From assembly GCF_023617245.1 (NCBI RefSeq), contig NZ_CP067396.1, forward strand, positions 1,736,001-1,800,000: a DNA stretch of 64,000 bases. Direction: 5' to 3'. Positions 1 to 7,725 of this stretch are shown here, piece by piece. The DNA is from Lysobacter enzymogenes. GTDB taxonomy: Bacteria > Pseudomonadota > Gammaproteobacteria > Xanthomonadales > Xanthomonadaceae. The notes under the pieces are model-generated. The model was given only the letters and a program-made list of their open reading frames with translations. It was not told where the DNA came from and ran no database searches. Position numbers and translations under genes: made by a program. How positions within the stretch are numbered: position 1 is the first letter of the stretch; each line of letters opens with the position of its first letter.

Positions 1-1836
1 GCGCTGTTTTCGTGGAGCGGCGCGTACAGCGCCTATCCCGAATGCGTCGCCCACGGCGGCTACCTGCATTGCTTCTTCATGTGGCGCGGGCTGACCGACA
101 AGGGCGACATCGGTCTGGCCGAAGACAACTATCGGCTGTCCTACATGCGCACCGCCGATCTGGCGAACTGGACCGACGCGTTCGGTCGATCCGTGGCGTT
201 GCCGGTGACGCCCGCCACGACGCTGACGACGGTCGACGACATCCCGCGCAAGGGCGGCCTCGCCAACGGCCAGCCGGCGCTGTCGTTCGATCGCAACGGC
301 GTGCCGATGCTCGCGTACCACAAGTACGACGCCGGCGGAAAATCGCAGATCCATGTCGCGCGTCCGGTCGCGGCGACCGGCGCCTGGCGCAGCGTGCAGC
401 TGACCCGTTCGGTCTCGCGCTGGCAGTTCAGCGGCGGCGGCACGATCAGTAGCGAAGCCAACAAGGCCGACAACAGTTTCGCCACGGACGATCCGCTGGA
501 CGGCGTGAGCACGGTCGACGTGCAGATCGAGACATCGAACGGTAAGGATCCGAGCAGCGGCCCGTACATCATCGACGACACGACCCTGACCCCGTTGTTT
601 TCGCCGCCGGGCTCGATTTTGATCTACACCGCGCCCAACACCCCGTTGTGCGTCAGCGGACCGGCCACCGGCGACAGCAACGATTCGGCCAGCACCTACC
701 AAACGCCGGAGCCGACCCCGGCCAAGATGCTGGTGCGGCGCAGCCCCATCGTCTATCCGCCGCCGGCCGAAGTGCACAACTACCCGGTCCTGTCGAGGCT
801 CCACTACTACCTGCGTTGGGAAACGCTGCCGTCGAAAGGCGATACAGCCAGGACGACGCAAGACGGCTCGGAAATCCTGCCGCCCGCTTCGGATCTTCTG
901 CTGTACCGGACCGCGTGCGAGTTTCCGCGGCCGACGGCGTCGGGCCGGGTCGCGCCGACGGTGAACGCCGGCAACGAGGTGCTGGGTTTCATGTTCAAAC
1001 CCTCGGCGGCGACCCTGTCCGGCAGCATGACGCGGCGGACGGACGCGGGCGCCTTCGGCGATCATCTGGTCAGTACCGCCGGCTATGCGCCGGCCAATGT
1101 CGCCAGTTGGACGTTCGACATCGCCTCGGGCCAAAAAGGCGACTACGCCCTGGGCGGCGCCGCGTTCGCGCAATCGGCCAACGACGACAGCTTCTATGTC
1201 CAGATCGACGGCGGGCCGCTGCTGGACTGGCACCTGACCGGCCGCAACGTCTGGAACTACGAACCGGTCAGCGCCGGCCCCACCCATGCCGCGACCGCGT
1301 TCGCGCTGTCCGGCGACGCGACCCACACCTTGCGCGTGTACGCGCGCGAACCGGGGGCGAAGCTCGAATACCTGTGGCTGAGCAAGGTCGGCCGGAACAA
1401 GTTGCCGCCCAGCTACGGCGCCAGCGAGATCGCCGACGGTTTCGTCGAGACGCCCGACATCCGCGCGGTGTCAGGCCACGCGGTCGGCTTGCCGCAGGGC
1501 AGTGCGGCCAACACCGGCGTGGCCAGCTACCGCCTGCCGGTTCCGGTGCGCGGCTGCTATGCGCTGCTCGGCAGGACCCAGGCGCCGAACCCGTCGGCCG
1601 ACAGCTTCTATCTGTCCTATCAGCGGCCGCAGGATTCGGCCTACGCTCCGGCGCAGACCTGGAACCTGCCCAACGGCGCGGAGTGGACCTGGCGCATCGC
1701 GCAAGGCGGCGACAACCTGCTGCTGGAACCCGGCGCGCTGGCCTTGAAGCTCGCCGGGCGGGAAAGCGGTGCGCGGCTGGACGCTTTCATGTTGATGTTC
1801 AAGCGCCCGGTCGGCGCCGGCGGCGCTTGCGATTGA
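1..1836 (+). CDS. BNR-repeat secreted carbohydrate-active protein (5' truncated)
   Basis: This frame is open from the window edge to TGA at 1834-1836, so about 611 residues are visible and the N-terminus is missing. The first ~170 residues resemble the BNR_4 beta-propeller family seen in polysaccharide-degrading proteins, with motifs such as GAYSAYPECV, LSYMRTADLANW and GGLANGQPALSFD. Two copies of a ~110-residue beta-rich module follow, at about residues 370-470 and 490-611. Both carry a DSFY motif, a Trp-rich stretch (TWNLPNGAEWTW in the second) and a REPGA/RESGA-LD-type end, which suggests a repeated carbohydrate- or surface-binding domain. The likely role is binding or degrading an extracellular polysaccharide, but I see no catalytic residues that settle the activity. 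Family call moderate, substrate unknown. Confidence 0.6.
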   Translation, partial: ALFSWSGAYSAYPECVAHGGYLHCFFMWRGLTDKGDIGLAEDNYRLSYMRTADLANWTDAFGRSVALPVTPATTLTTVDDIPRKGGLANGQPALSFDRNGVPMLAYHKYDAGGKSQIHVARPVAATGAWRSVQLTRSVSRWQFSGGGTISSEANKADNSFATDDPLDGVSTVDVQIETSNGKDPSSGPYIIDDTTLTPLFSPPGSILIYTAPNTPLCVSGPATGDSNDSASTYQTPEPTPAKMLVRRSPIVYPPPAEVHNYPVLSRLHYYLRWETLPSKGDTARTTQDGSEILPPASDLLLYRTACEFPRPTASGRVAPTVNAGNEVLGFMFKPSAATLSGSMTRRTDAGAFGDHLVSTAGYAPANVASWTFDIASGQKGDYALGGAAFAQSANDDSFYVQIDGGPLLDWHLTGRNVWNYEPVSAGPTHAATAFALSGDATHTLRVYAREPGAKLEYLWLSKVGRNKLPPSYGASEIADGFVETPDIRAVSGHAVGLPQGSAANTGVASYRLPVPVRGCYALLGRTQAPNPSADSFYLSYQRPQDSAYAPAQTWNLPNGAEWTWRIAQGGDNLLLEPGALALKLAGRESGARLDAFMLMFKRPVGAGGACD

Positions 1837-1932
1837 GCGCCGCGACATCGCGCGGGTGAAGCAAGGCCGCGCGAGTCTCAGCGGACATGTCGCGAAGCCG
1901 CCGACGCGCCGCCGTCGTCCCGCCGCCGCGCT

Positions 1933-2077
1933 TCAGTCGCGCTCCGCCTCCGCCTGCGCATCGTGCACGACGATCAGCACCTGCGCCTGCTGCGCGCCGG
2001 CGCTGCGGACCCGGTGCGGGATCTGCGCGTCGAAATAGAGGCTGTCGCCGAACGCGCGCATCGCCGCGGCCACGCGG
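1933..2077 (-). pseudogene. C-terminal remnant of an XRE-cupin transcriptional regulator
   Basis: On the minus strand a frame ending in TGA at 1933-1935 encodes about 47 residues that read like the end of a cupin sensor domain. Recognisable stretches are FGDSLYFDAQIPHRVRSAG and QVLIVVHDAQAEAE. This is the typical C-terminus of HTH-XRE/cupin regulators. The helix-turn-helix and most of the cupin are missing, and the frame meets a stop just upstream, near 2089. The remnant abuts the broken DapA-family gene, and both are cut at about 2077. I infer that a divergent regulator/enzyme pair lost both 5' halves and the shared promoter in one deletion. Confidence 0.55.
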
Positions 2078-2593
2078 CTGCCGATCATGGCCTACAACAA
2101 TCCGGCCACCAGCGGCATCGACATGTCGCCGGAGCTGATGATCCGCATGGTCCGCGAGATCGACAACGTCTGCATGATCAAGGAGAGCTCGGGCGACATC
2201 CAGCGCATGCACCGCATCCACGAGCTGTCGGGCGGCACGGTGCCGTTCTTCAACGGCAGCAATCCGCTGGCGCTGGAAGCCTTCGCCGCCGGCGCGACCG
2301 GCTGGTGCACCGCCGCCGCCTGCCTGATCCCCGAGCAGACCCTGAGCCTGTACGCCGCGGTGCGCTCCGGCAATCTGGCCGCCGCGCGCCAGACGTTCTA
2401 CCGGCAACTGCCGCTGCTGCAGTTCATCCTCAAGGGCGGGCTGCCGAAAACGGTCAAGGCCGGCTTGCGCTTGCAGGGGCTCGACGTCGGCGCGCCGCGG
2501 CATCCGGTGCTGCCGCTGGACGAGGCCGGATGCCGCGCGCTGGCGACGATCCTGGGCCAGGTCGCGTCCGGCGAGGCGCGTTCGGCGGCGTGA
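2078..2593 (+). pseudogene. Truncated dihydrodipicolinate synthase (DapA)-family gene
   Basis: The frame encodes about 170 residues matching the C-terminal half of DapA/N-acetylneuraminate lyase-type aldolases. It starts at the LPIMAYNNP strand and includes KESSGD, which carries the Schiff-base lysine, and the FNGSNPLALEAFAAGATGW segment. The family is normally about 290-300 residues. The N-terminal half, with the substrate-binding GTTGE-type loop and the catalytic tyrosine, is absent, and the 240 bases upstream do not contain it in any frame. An ATG at 2087 could start a 168-residue product, but a half barrel should be inactive. Homology begins exactly where the opposite-strand regulator remnant ends. 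Confidence 0.65.
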
Positions 2594-2675
2594 AAGGGCA
2601 CGGCGCGATGCCGCGTCGACGTCGTTGGGTCCACACTATGCGCCCCCGATGCAACGCGCTGTCGCGCCACCGCCC

Positions 2676-5309
2676 ATGGCCTCCAATTCCCGTTCCCCGC
2701 AAACCGGCGACGCCGCCTTCGTCCGCGTGCGCGGCGCCCGCGAACACAACCTCAAGGACGTCGACGTGCGCATCCCGCGCGACGCGTTCGTGGTGTTCTC
2801 CGGCGTCTCCGGCTCGGGCAAGTCCTCGCTCGCCTTCGGCACGCTGTTCGCCGAGGCCCAGCGCCGTTACCTGGAATCGCTGTCGCCGTATGCGCGGCGG
2901 CTGATCGACCAGGTCGGCGTGCCCGACGTCGACGAGATCCAGGGCCTGCCGCCGGCGGTCGCGCTGCAACAACAGCGCGGCACGCCGAACGTCCGCTCCA
3001 CGGTCGGCAGCGTCACCACGCTGTCGAGCCTGCTGCGCATGCTGTACTCGCGCGCCGGCACCTATCCGGCGAACCAGCCGATGCTGTACGCCGAGGACTT
3101 CTCGCCCAATACGCCGCAGGGCGCGTGTCCGAACTGCCATGGCCTGGGCTTCGTCTACGAAGTGACCGAGCGCTCGATGGTGCCGGACCCGTCGCTGAGC
3201 ATCCGCGAACGCGCGATCGCCTCGTGGCCGCCGGCGTGGCACGGGCAGAACCTGCGCGACATCCTGGTGACGCTGGGCTACGACGTCGACATCCCCTGGC
3301 GCGAGCTGCCGAAGAAAGACCGCGACTGGATCCTCTACACCGAAGAGCAGCCGGTCGCGCCGGTCTACGCCGGCATGACCCCGGCGCAGACCCGCGCCGC
3401 GCTGCGGCGCAAGGCCGAGCCCAGCTACATGGGCACCTTCACCGGCGCGCGCCGCTACATCCTGCACACCTTCGCCACCACCCAGAGCGCGCTGATGAAG
3501 AAGCGCGTGGCCCGCTTCATGACCGGCGCGGCCTGCCCGGTGTGCGACGGGCGCCGGTTGAAACCCGAAGCGCTGTCGGTGACCTTCGCCGGCCTCGACA
3601 TCGGCAGCCTGTCGCGGCTGTCGTTGAACGCGATCGCGCAGACCCTGGCGCCGGCCGCGGCCGGTCGTTTCGACGCGCCGGCGCGCGGCGCCACCCGCAG
3701 CCGCGCCGCCAGCCGCGGCGACACCGCGCGCCGCGTCGCCCGCGGCGGTTCCGCCCATGCCGGCGGCACCGACGTGCGCCGCACGCCGGACCTGTCCGAG
3801 GAAAAGCGCATCGCCGCGCAACGCATCGCCCACGATCTGGTCGAGCGCATCGCCGCGCTGCAGGCGCTGGGCCTGGGCTACCTCGCGCTCGACCGGACCA
3901 CGCCGACGCTGTCGCCCGGCGAACTGCAGCGCCTGCGTCTGGCGACCCAGATCCGCTCCAATCTGTTCGGCGTGGTCTATGTGCTCGACGAACCCTCCGC
4001 CGGCCTGCATCCGGCCGACAGCGAAGCGCTGCACCACGCGCTGGACCAGCTCAAGGGCACCGGCAACTCGGTGTTCGTGGTCGAGCACGATCTGGAGATG
4101 ATGCGGCGCGCCGACTGGATCGTCGACGTCGGCCCCGGCGCGGGCGAGGAGGGCGGGCAAGTGCTCTACAGCGGCCCGCCGGACGGCCTGCGCACGGTCG
4201 CGAATTCGCAGACCGCGCGCTATCTGTTCGGCGAACGAACCCGCGAGCGCGCCCAGGCGCGGCGCGCGCCGGCGCAATGGCTGGAACTGCACGGCATCCA
4301 CCGCAACAACCTGCACGGCATCGACGCGCGCATCCCGCTCGGCGTGCTGACCGCCGTCACCGGCGTATCGGGTTCGGGCAAATCCAGCCTGATCAGCCAG
4401 GCCCTGGTCGAACTGATGGGCGCGCGCCTGGGCCACGAGCCCGAAGACGAAGCCAGCGACGACGGCCCGCCGCAACCCAGCGAAGTGCGCCCCACCGCCG
4501 GGCGCCTGGGCCGCGGCGCCGACGCGATCAAGCGCCTGGTCAACGTCGACCAGAAACCGATCGGCCGCACCCCGCGCTCCAACCTCGCCACCTACACAGG
4601 CCTGTTCGATCCGGTGCGCAAGCTGTTCGCCCAGACCCAACTGGCCAAGTCGCGTCGCTACGACGCCGGCCGCTTCTCCTTCAACGTCGCCAAGGGCCGC
4701 TGCGAAACCTGCGAAGGCGAAGGCTTCGTCCAGGTCGAACTGCTGTTCATGCCGACCGTCTACGCCCCGTGCCCGACCTGCCACGGCCAGCGCTACAACG
4801 AAAAAACCCTGGAAGTGACCTGGCGCGAACGCAACATCGCGCAAGTGCTGGCGATGACCGTGGCCGAAGCGCTGGCGTTCTTCCACGACGAAGACAGCAT
4901 CGTCCGCCCGCTGACCGTGCTGCGCGACATCGGCCTGGGCTACCTGCGCCTGGGCCAACCGGCGACCGAACTCTCCGGCGGCGAAGCCCAACGCATCAAG
5001 CTCGCGACCGAACTGCACCGCAGCCAGCGCGGGCATACCTTGTACGTGCTCGACGAGCCGACCACCGGCCTGCACGCGGCGGACGTCGACAAGCTGATGG
5101 CGCAGTTGCACGGCTTGGTCGACGGCGGCAACACCGTGGTGGTGATCGAGCACGAGATGCGGGTGGTGGCCGATAGCGATTGGGTGATCGATATGGGGCC
5201 GGGCGCGGGCGAGGAGGGTGGGGCGATCGTGGCGGCTGGGGTGCCTGAGGAGGTTGCGCGGATCGGCGCCAGTCGGACGGGGCCTTACTTGCTGCGTGCG
5301 ACGGGGTGA
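2676..5309 (+). CDS. uvrA: UvrA paralog (class II UvrA/UvrA2-like ABC ATPase)
   Basis: This is an 877-residue tandem ABC ATPase of the UvrA family. It has two Walker A loops, GVSGSGKSS near residues 42-50 and 564-572. The signatures are LSPGE (~412) and LSGGE (~766), and the Walker B segments are VYVLDEPSAGLHP and LYVLDEPTTGLHA. CxxC zinc-finger pairs occur at CPNC, CPVC, CETC and CPTC. After the first Walker A the chain runs directly to the first zinc motif, so the UvrB-binding insert of classical UvrA is missing. This is typical of class II UvrA proteins, which are linked to tolerance of DNA-damaging drugs rather than core excision repair. An Ala/Arg-rich low-complexity insert lies near 3650-3790. 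I chose ATG 2676 because conserved sequence begins about 12 residues later; TTG 2625 and ATG 2649 are alternatives. Confidence 0.85.
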   Translation: MASNSRSPQTGDAAFVRVRGAREHNLKDVDVRIPRDAFVVFSGVSGSGKSSLAFGTLFAEAQRRYLESLSPYARRLIDQVGVPDVDEIQGLPPAVALQQQRGTPNVRSTVGSVTTLSSLLRMLYSRAGTYPANQPMLYAEDFSPNTPQGACPNCHGLGFVYEVTERSMVPDPSLSIRERAIASWPPAWHGQNLRDILVTLGYDVDIPWRELPKKDRDWILYTEEQPVAPVYAGMTPAQTRAALRRKAEPSYMGTFTGARRYILHTFATTQSALMKKRVARFMTGAACPVCDGRRLKPEALSVTFAGLDIGSLSRLSLNAIAQTLAPAAAGRFDAPARGATRSRAASRGDTARRVARGGSAHAGGTDVRRTPDLSEEKRIAAQRIAHDLVERIAALQALGLGYLALDRTTPTLSPGELQRLRLATQIRSNLFGVVYVLDEPSAGLHPADSEALHHALDQLKGTGNSVFVVEHDLEMMRRADWIVDVGPGAGEEGGQVLYSGPPDGLRTVANSQTARYLFGERTRERAQARRAPAQWLELHGIHRNNLHGIDARIPLGVLTAVTGVSGSGKSSLISQALVELMGARLGHEPEDEASDDGPPQPSEVRPTAGRLGRGADAIKRLVNVDQKPIGRTPRSNLATYTGLFDPVRKLFAQTQLAKSRRYDAGRFSFNVAKGRCETCEGEGFVQVELLFMPTVYAPCPTCHGQRYNEKTLEVTWRERNIAQVLAMTVAEALAFFHDEDSIVRPLTVLRDIGLGYLRLGQPATELSGGEAQRIKLATELHRSQRGHTLYVLDEPTTGLHAADVDKLMAQLHGLVDGGNTVVVIEHEMRVVADSDWVIDMGPGAGEEGGAIVAAGVPEEVARIGASRTGPYLLRATG

Positions 5310-5383
5310 GGGTGGGGCGCCGGCTGGAATCGCGGGAGGTGGCGCTGTTCTTCGCTGACCATCATTTGGAGTTCTGCGAGGTC

Positions 5384-5426
5384 CGAGCGCTGGGTGTCGG
5401 GCGCGACCGGCGGCTCGATTTTTTTT
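5384..5426 (+). terminator. Possible intrinsic terminator after the uvrA-like gene
   Basis: CGAGC at 5384-5388 can pair with GCTCG at 5413-5417, with some imperfect inner pairing, and a run of eight T follows at 5419-5426. It lies 75 bases after the stop codon. The T-run is striking in such GC-rich DNA, but the stem is imperfect, so this is tentative. Confidence 0.35.
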
Positions 5427-5547
5427 GTCTCATGCGCAAGCGCTTGATCGTGTGGGCAAATGTATGTCGGGAGGCAGTGCCTGGAGTCGATCGGTGTAGG
5501 CTTGATGGGCGTTCGCAAAACTCGAATTGAAATAGGGGAAGCTGATC

Positions 5548-5811
5548 ATGGGTGACACGAAATGGAGAGGGCCGATGATTCTGCTTCTCTACACGCTCAA
5601 TTTTGTACGGTCTTGGGATGATCAGTACGCCAAAACTCTGCATATGGTCAAAACCGGATCTGGCATCATCTATTCTCCGGAGGAGTTGAAGTTTGCCATA
5701 GAGGAAGCGCTTCGATCTTCGGAAGACCTGCAGGCTTGGGGGCGATTGCCGCATTCAGACGAGGTTCTTCGGGACTTTTTCTCCAGGATTTTGCGGGGCC
5801 TTTCGAACTGA
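5548..5811 (+). CDS. Small protein of a three-copy local family (copy 1)
   Basis: An 87-residue protein preceded by AGGGGA eight bases before ATG 5548. I do not recognise a named family. It is clearly paralogous to the products at 6678-6944 and 7024-7293 (minus). The three share W-x-G, a hydrophobic (L/I)-(L/V)-Y segment, an R-T-L or K-T-L motif, a (F/Y)SPE(E/D) motif, AIExxLxSSxDL, a P/L-H/Y-S-(D/N) motif and a final helix of (Y/F)F(S/A)(K/R)(V/I)L. It is predicted mostly helical and cytoplasmic, with no signal peptide. Base composition is visibly less GC-rich than the neighbouring UvrA gene. Small duplicated genes in such islands are often immunity proteins or integron-cassette genes, but nothing here proves a function. 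Confidence 0.6.
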   Translation: MGDTKWRGPMILLLYTLNFVRSWDDQYAKTLHMVKTGSGIIYSPEELKFAIEEALRSSEDLQAWGRLPHSDEVLRDFFSRILRGLSN

Positions 5812-6215
5812 TTATTTGAGCCGTCTTGATTCTGCAGGCGTTGCTAGCGGCAGTATGGCGTGGCGAACCCGAATCCGGCCTTCTCCTATACTCGGATCCG
5901 ATCCTCATTCGGGCGTTCCTCATGACGGTTCGGCCAAGTCGGCCTGAGACAGCGCTTCCATCGCGCCCCCGAAACACGTGGATGCGGGAGGCGCCACGCG
6001 CGATGTCGGGCGCCAGCGAGTACGGCTTCGGAGACCTGGCGGATATAACGCGAGGCTTCACGCAGCGTGGCTGGTCAGCTGCCGCGCTATTTCAGCGTCA
6101 GCCATTGGCTTGATCAAGAGTTGCGCTCTCACGTGCTGCCAGGGCAAGCTAAGGCCTGACGATTCATTCAAGCCGAATCCGCTTTGCGACTCGGCCTTGC
6201 TCAGGCGGCCGGCTC
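5812..6215. other. 404-base gap between small genes; holds only the attC-like site
   Basis: Apart from the attC-like element at its right end I see nothing supportable here. A + frame (5826-6113) lacks a good start and has the composition of random coding. The minus frame is rich in Ser/Arg/Pro and looks like a shadow. The stretch could be a decayed gene cassette. Confidence 0.4.
6153..6208 (+). repeat. Degenerate integron attC-like recombination site
   Basis: This stretch resembles the attC (59-base element) sites of Xanthomonas and Pseudomonas integron cassettes as I remember them. It starts with GCCTGAC at 6154-6160. ATTCATTCAAGCCGA follows at 6162-6176, then a CCGCTTTGCG centre, TCGGCCTT at 6191-6198 and TCAGGCGG at 6201-6208. 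AAGCCGA pairs with TCGGCCTT, and GCCTGA pairs with TCAGGC, giving the two nested arms of a folded attC. The GTT of the crossover core (normally GTTRRRY after the last arm) is lost, so the site is probably inactive. The next ORF begins seven bases later, as in cassettes. No integrase is in the window. Confidence 0.5.
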
Positions 6216-6629
6216 ATGGAAAATCGCCACTACCTTGCGGTTAGTGAACTGCCGGTCGGATTTATCTATCCCGCCGCGTACAGAGCTCTCGTGGATGCAT
6301 GCCCCCCGGATGTCGCAGCCATACCGGGCCTTCCGCCATGGATATTCTCTGGCAATCTGGCTTGGGCGGCCCAGGAATCACTGGACATGTTCGGATTGGC
6401 CCTGGTGCCTTTCGCGCAGGCTGTGCAGCAGGATTTGCTTGCCTATTTCGTCGCAGACGGCGGTTCCAGGGTGGTGCTTGCAAATCCTTGGGAATCCGAC
6501 GAGAGATTTAGATATTACCGAGAGTTTGCAGGCTTCGATGCTTGGCTGGACTTCGCCAGATCCTACTCCGCTGATTTTCTCGTCCGGAATCCGGAGCGCA
6601 GCTTCGAGTCGGCATGGTTCCGGGAATGA
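6216..6629 (+). CDS. Hypothetical protein, possibly SMI1/KNR4 (SUKH)-type immunity protein
   Basis: A 137-residue acidic, soluble protein beginning MENRHYLAVSELP. A middle segment, LALVPFAQAVQQDLLAYFV, leads into SRVVLANPWESD and then an aromatic stretch ending FDAWLDFARSYSADF. This resembles the strand-rich core and C-terminal helix of SMI1/KNR4 (SUKH) proteins, which often act as immunity proteins to polymorphic toxins. The resemblance is by eye and weak. There is no clear ribosome-binding site, and the ATG sits seven bases after the attC-like element, as is common for integron-cassette genes. No cognate toxin is visible nearby. GC content is lower than in the flanking chromosome. Confidence 0.5.
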   Translation: MENRHYLAVSELPVGFIYPAAYRALVDACPPDVAAIPGLPPWIFSGNLAWAAQESLDMFGLALVPFAQAVQQDLLAYFVADGGSRVVLANPWESDERFRYYREFAGFDAWLDFARSYSADFLVRNPERSFESAWFRE

Positions 6630-6677
6630 AGCCCAGTCATTCATTTGTGGCCGTAATTTAACGGACGGGAGGTGGTG

Positions 6678-6944
6678 ATGCGCACTGAAGAAAGATGGCG
6701 AGGGATCTTTACCTTGCTGGTGTATGGTCTTATCGGTGTTAGAGATCTCGAAAGCTTCTTTCCAAGAACTCTTGCCAAGGTGAAGAATGGGGAGGGGATT
6801 ATTTTTTCCCCGGAGGAGATGCGGCACGCGATTGAGATGGCGCTCAACTCATCGGAGGATCTGACAAAGCTCGAAGGTGTCCTTCACTCGGACGAGGATA
6901 TCCGCCGATATTTTTCGAAGGTCCTGGAGCACCTTCCGGATTGA
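6678..6944 (+). CDS. Small protein of a three-copy local family (copy 2)
   Basis: An 88-residue protein. I chose ATG 6678 because GGAGG lies five bases upstream; two in-frame GTG codons at 6672 and 6675 overlap that site. It shares with its paralogs at 5548 and 7024 (minus) the VRDLES(F/H)-P-R-T-L pattern, FSPEE, AIEMALNSSEDL, a central LHSDEDIRRYFSKVL helix and a hydrophobic C-terminus. It starts 48 bases after the possible SMI1/KNR4-type gene and may be co-transcribed with it. There is no membrane segment or signal peptide. Family unknown. Its composition is more AT-rich than the flanking genes, consistent with acquisition. Confidence 0.62.
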   Translation: MRTEERWRGIFTLLVYGLIGVRDLESFFPRTLAKVKNGEGIIFSPEEMRHAIEMALNSSEDLTKLEGVLHSDEDIRRYFSKVLEHLPD

Positions 6945-7023
6945 TCGCCTGGTTTGGTCCGGGGCTGCGAATTTTTCCCCTCGCACGTCCCCTTGCCATC
7001 CCCGGTTGCGCCTTGTCGCCCGC

Positions 7024-7293
7024 CTAGAGGTTCTGCAAGACCTTTGCGAAATACTCACGAAGAGTTGCGTTGGAATAAGGCAGGTCGCCCAATCCGTCGG
7101 CCAGTTCAGCTAGGTCGACCGAAGAGTTCAGCACCCTCTCGATGGCTAGCTTCACATCTTCGGGCGAGAACTTGCCGAAGCCTGTCCGGGCCATGTGCAA
7201 AGTTCTCGGGAGATGCTTTTCCAGATCCCTTACGAAAAGCAGCGAGTACAGTATCGCTATTGTCGGCCCGTACCAACTTCTATCGTCCGTCAT
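7024..7293 (-). CDS. Small protein of a three-copy local family (copy 3, inverted)
   Basis: An 89-residue protein on the minus strand starting at ATG 7293 with GAGAAG close upstream. The same frame runs open to 7803, but only the part from MTDDRSWYGPTIAIL onward resembles the other two copies, so I use this start. Shared motifs are LLFVRDLEKHLPRTLHMA, FSPEDVKLAIERVLNSS and ATLREYFAKVLQNL. It sits convergently to copy 2 and divergently to the gene at 7396. The inverted orientation argues against a simple tandem duplication. Function unknown. Confidence 0.6.
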   Translation of the reverse strand: MTDDRSWYGPTIAILYSLLFVRDLEKHLPRTLHMARTGFGKFSPEDVKLAIERVLNSSVDLAELADGLGDLPYSNATLREYFAKVLQNL

Positions 7294-7395
7294 TCTTCTC
7301 AGTGTCCATGCGAAATCGATGGCGCCGAGTATGCCAAAAACGGCCCCGTGCGCGCTGGTGGCAACCCTATGCGCAACCGAAGCGAAGGCAAAGAG

Positions 7396-7725
7396 ATGCA
7401 CGAATTCGACCTGGAACTCAATGAGCTTTTCGAGCGATCGGTGCATCGCTTGCGAGCGGCGGAGGTCTTTGATGCTGAGGCGTTCTCGTTGCTGTTTGCG
7501 CACATCAGCAGAAAGGCCTCTCTGCTTGCCGACGAATACGTGGTTTCGAAGCAGGTGTTGGCGAGCCTGGTCGGCGCAAGGGATTCGATACGGAATTCCG
7601 CGCCGTTTCTGCCCGAGTCGGCCAATAGTCTGGAATTGGCTGATGAGTTCGAACTCCTTCTTTCCATGATCGCGCTCGGCATAGACCCCGCGATGCGAGT
7701 CGGTGGGAGCCCACGGATTACTTGA
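7396..7725 (+). CDS. Hypothetical helical protein
   Basis: A 109-residue acidic protein that looks mostly alpha-helical (ELNELFERSVHRLRAAEVF, LADEFELLLSMIALGID). The frame is open from 7195, but I place the start at ATG 7396, which has AAGG seven bases upstream; ATG 7369 is an alternative. The amino-acid make-up is that of a real soluble protein, whereas the opposite-strand ORF is a Ser/Arg-rich shadow. It is divergent from copy 3 of the small-protein family, with 102 bases between them. I do not recognise the family. Like its neighbours it is less GC-rich than the chromosome and may belong to the same acquired island. Confidence 0.5.
   Translation: MHEFDLELNELFERSVHRLRAAEVFDAEAFSLLFAHISRKASLLADEYVVSKQVLASLVGARDSIRNSAPFLPESANSLELADEFELLLSMIALGIDPAMRVGGSPRIT

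Noticed and set aside
3125..5176. Long overlapping ORFs within the uvrA-like gene on both strands
   Set aside because: Arg/Pro/Ala-rich shadow frames; the frame with Walker and zinc motifs is clearly the real one.
5812..5840. Possible second attC site ending in AGGCGTTG
   Set aside because: Only the last arm resembles an attC core; the internal arms do not pair convincingly.
6630..6677. TCATTCATTT stretch resembling part of an attC site
   Set aside because: No matching second arm and too short; chance similarity cannot be excluded.
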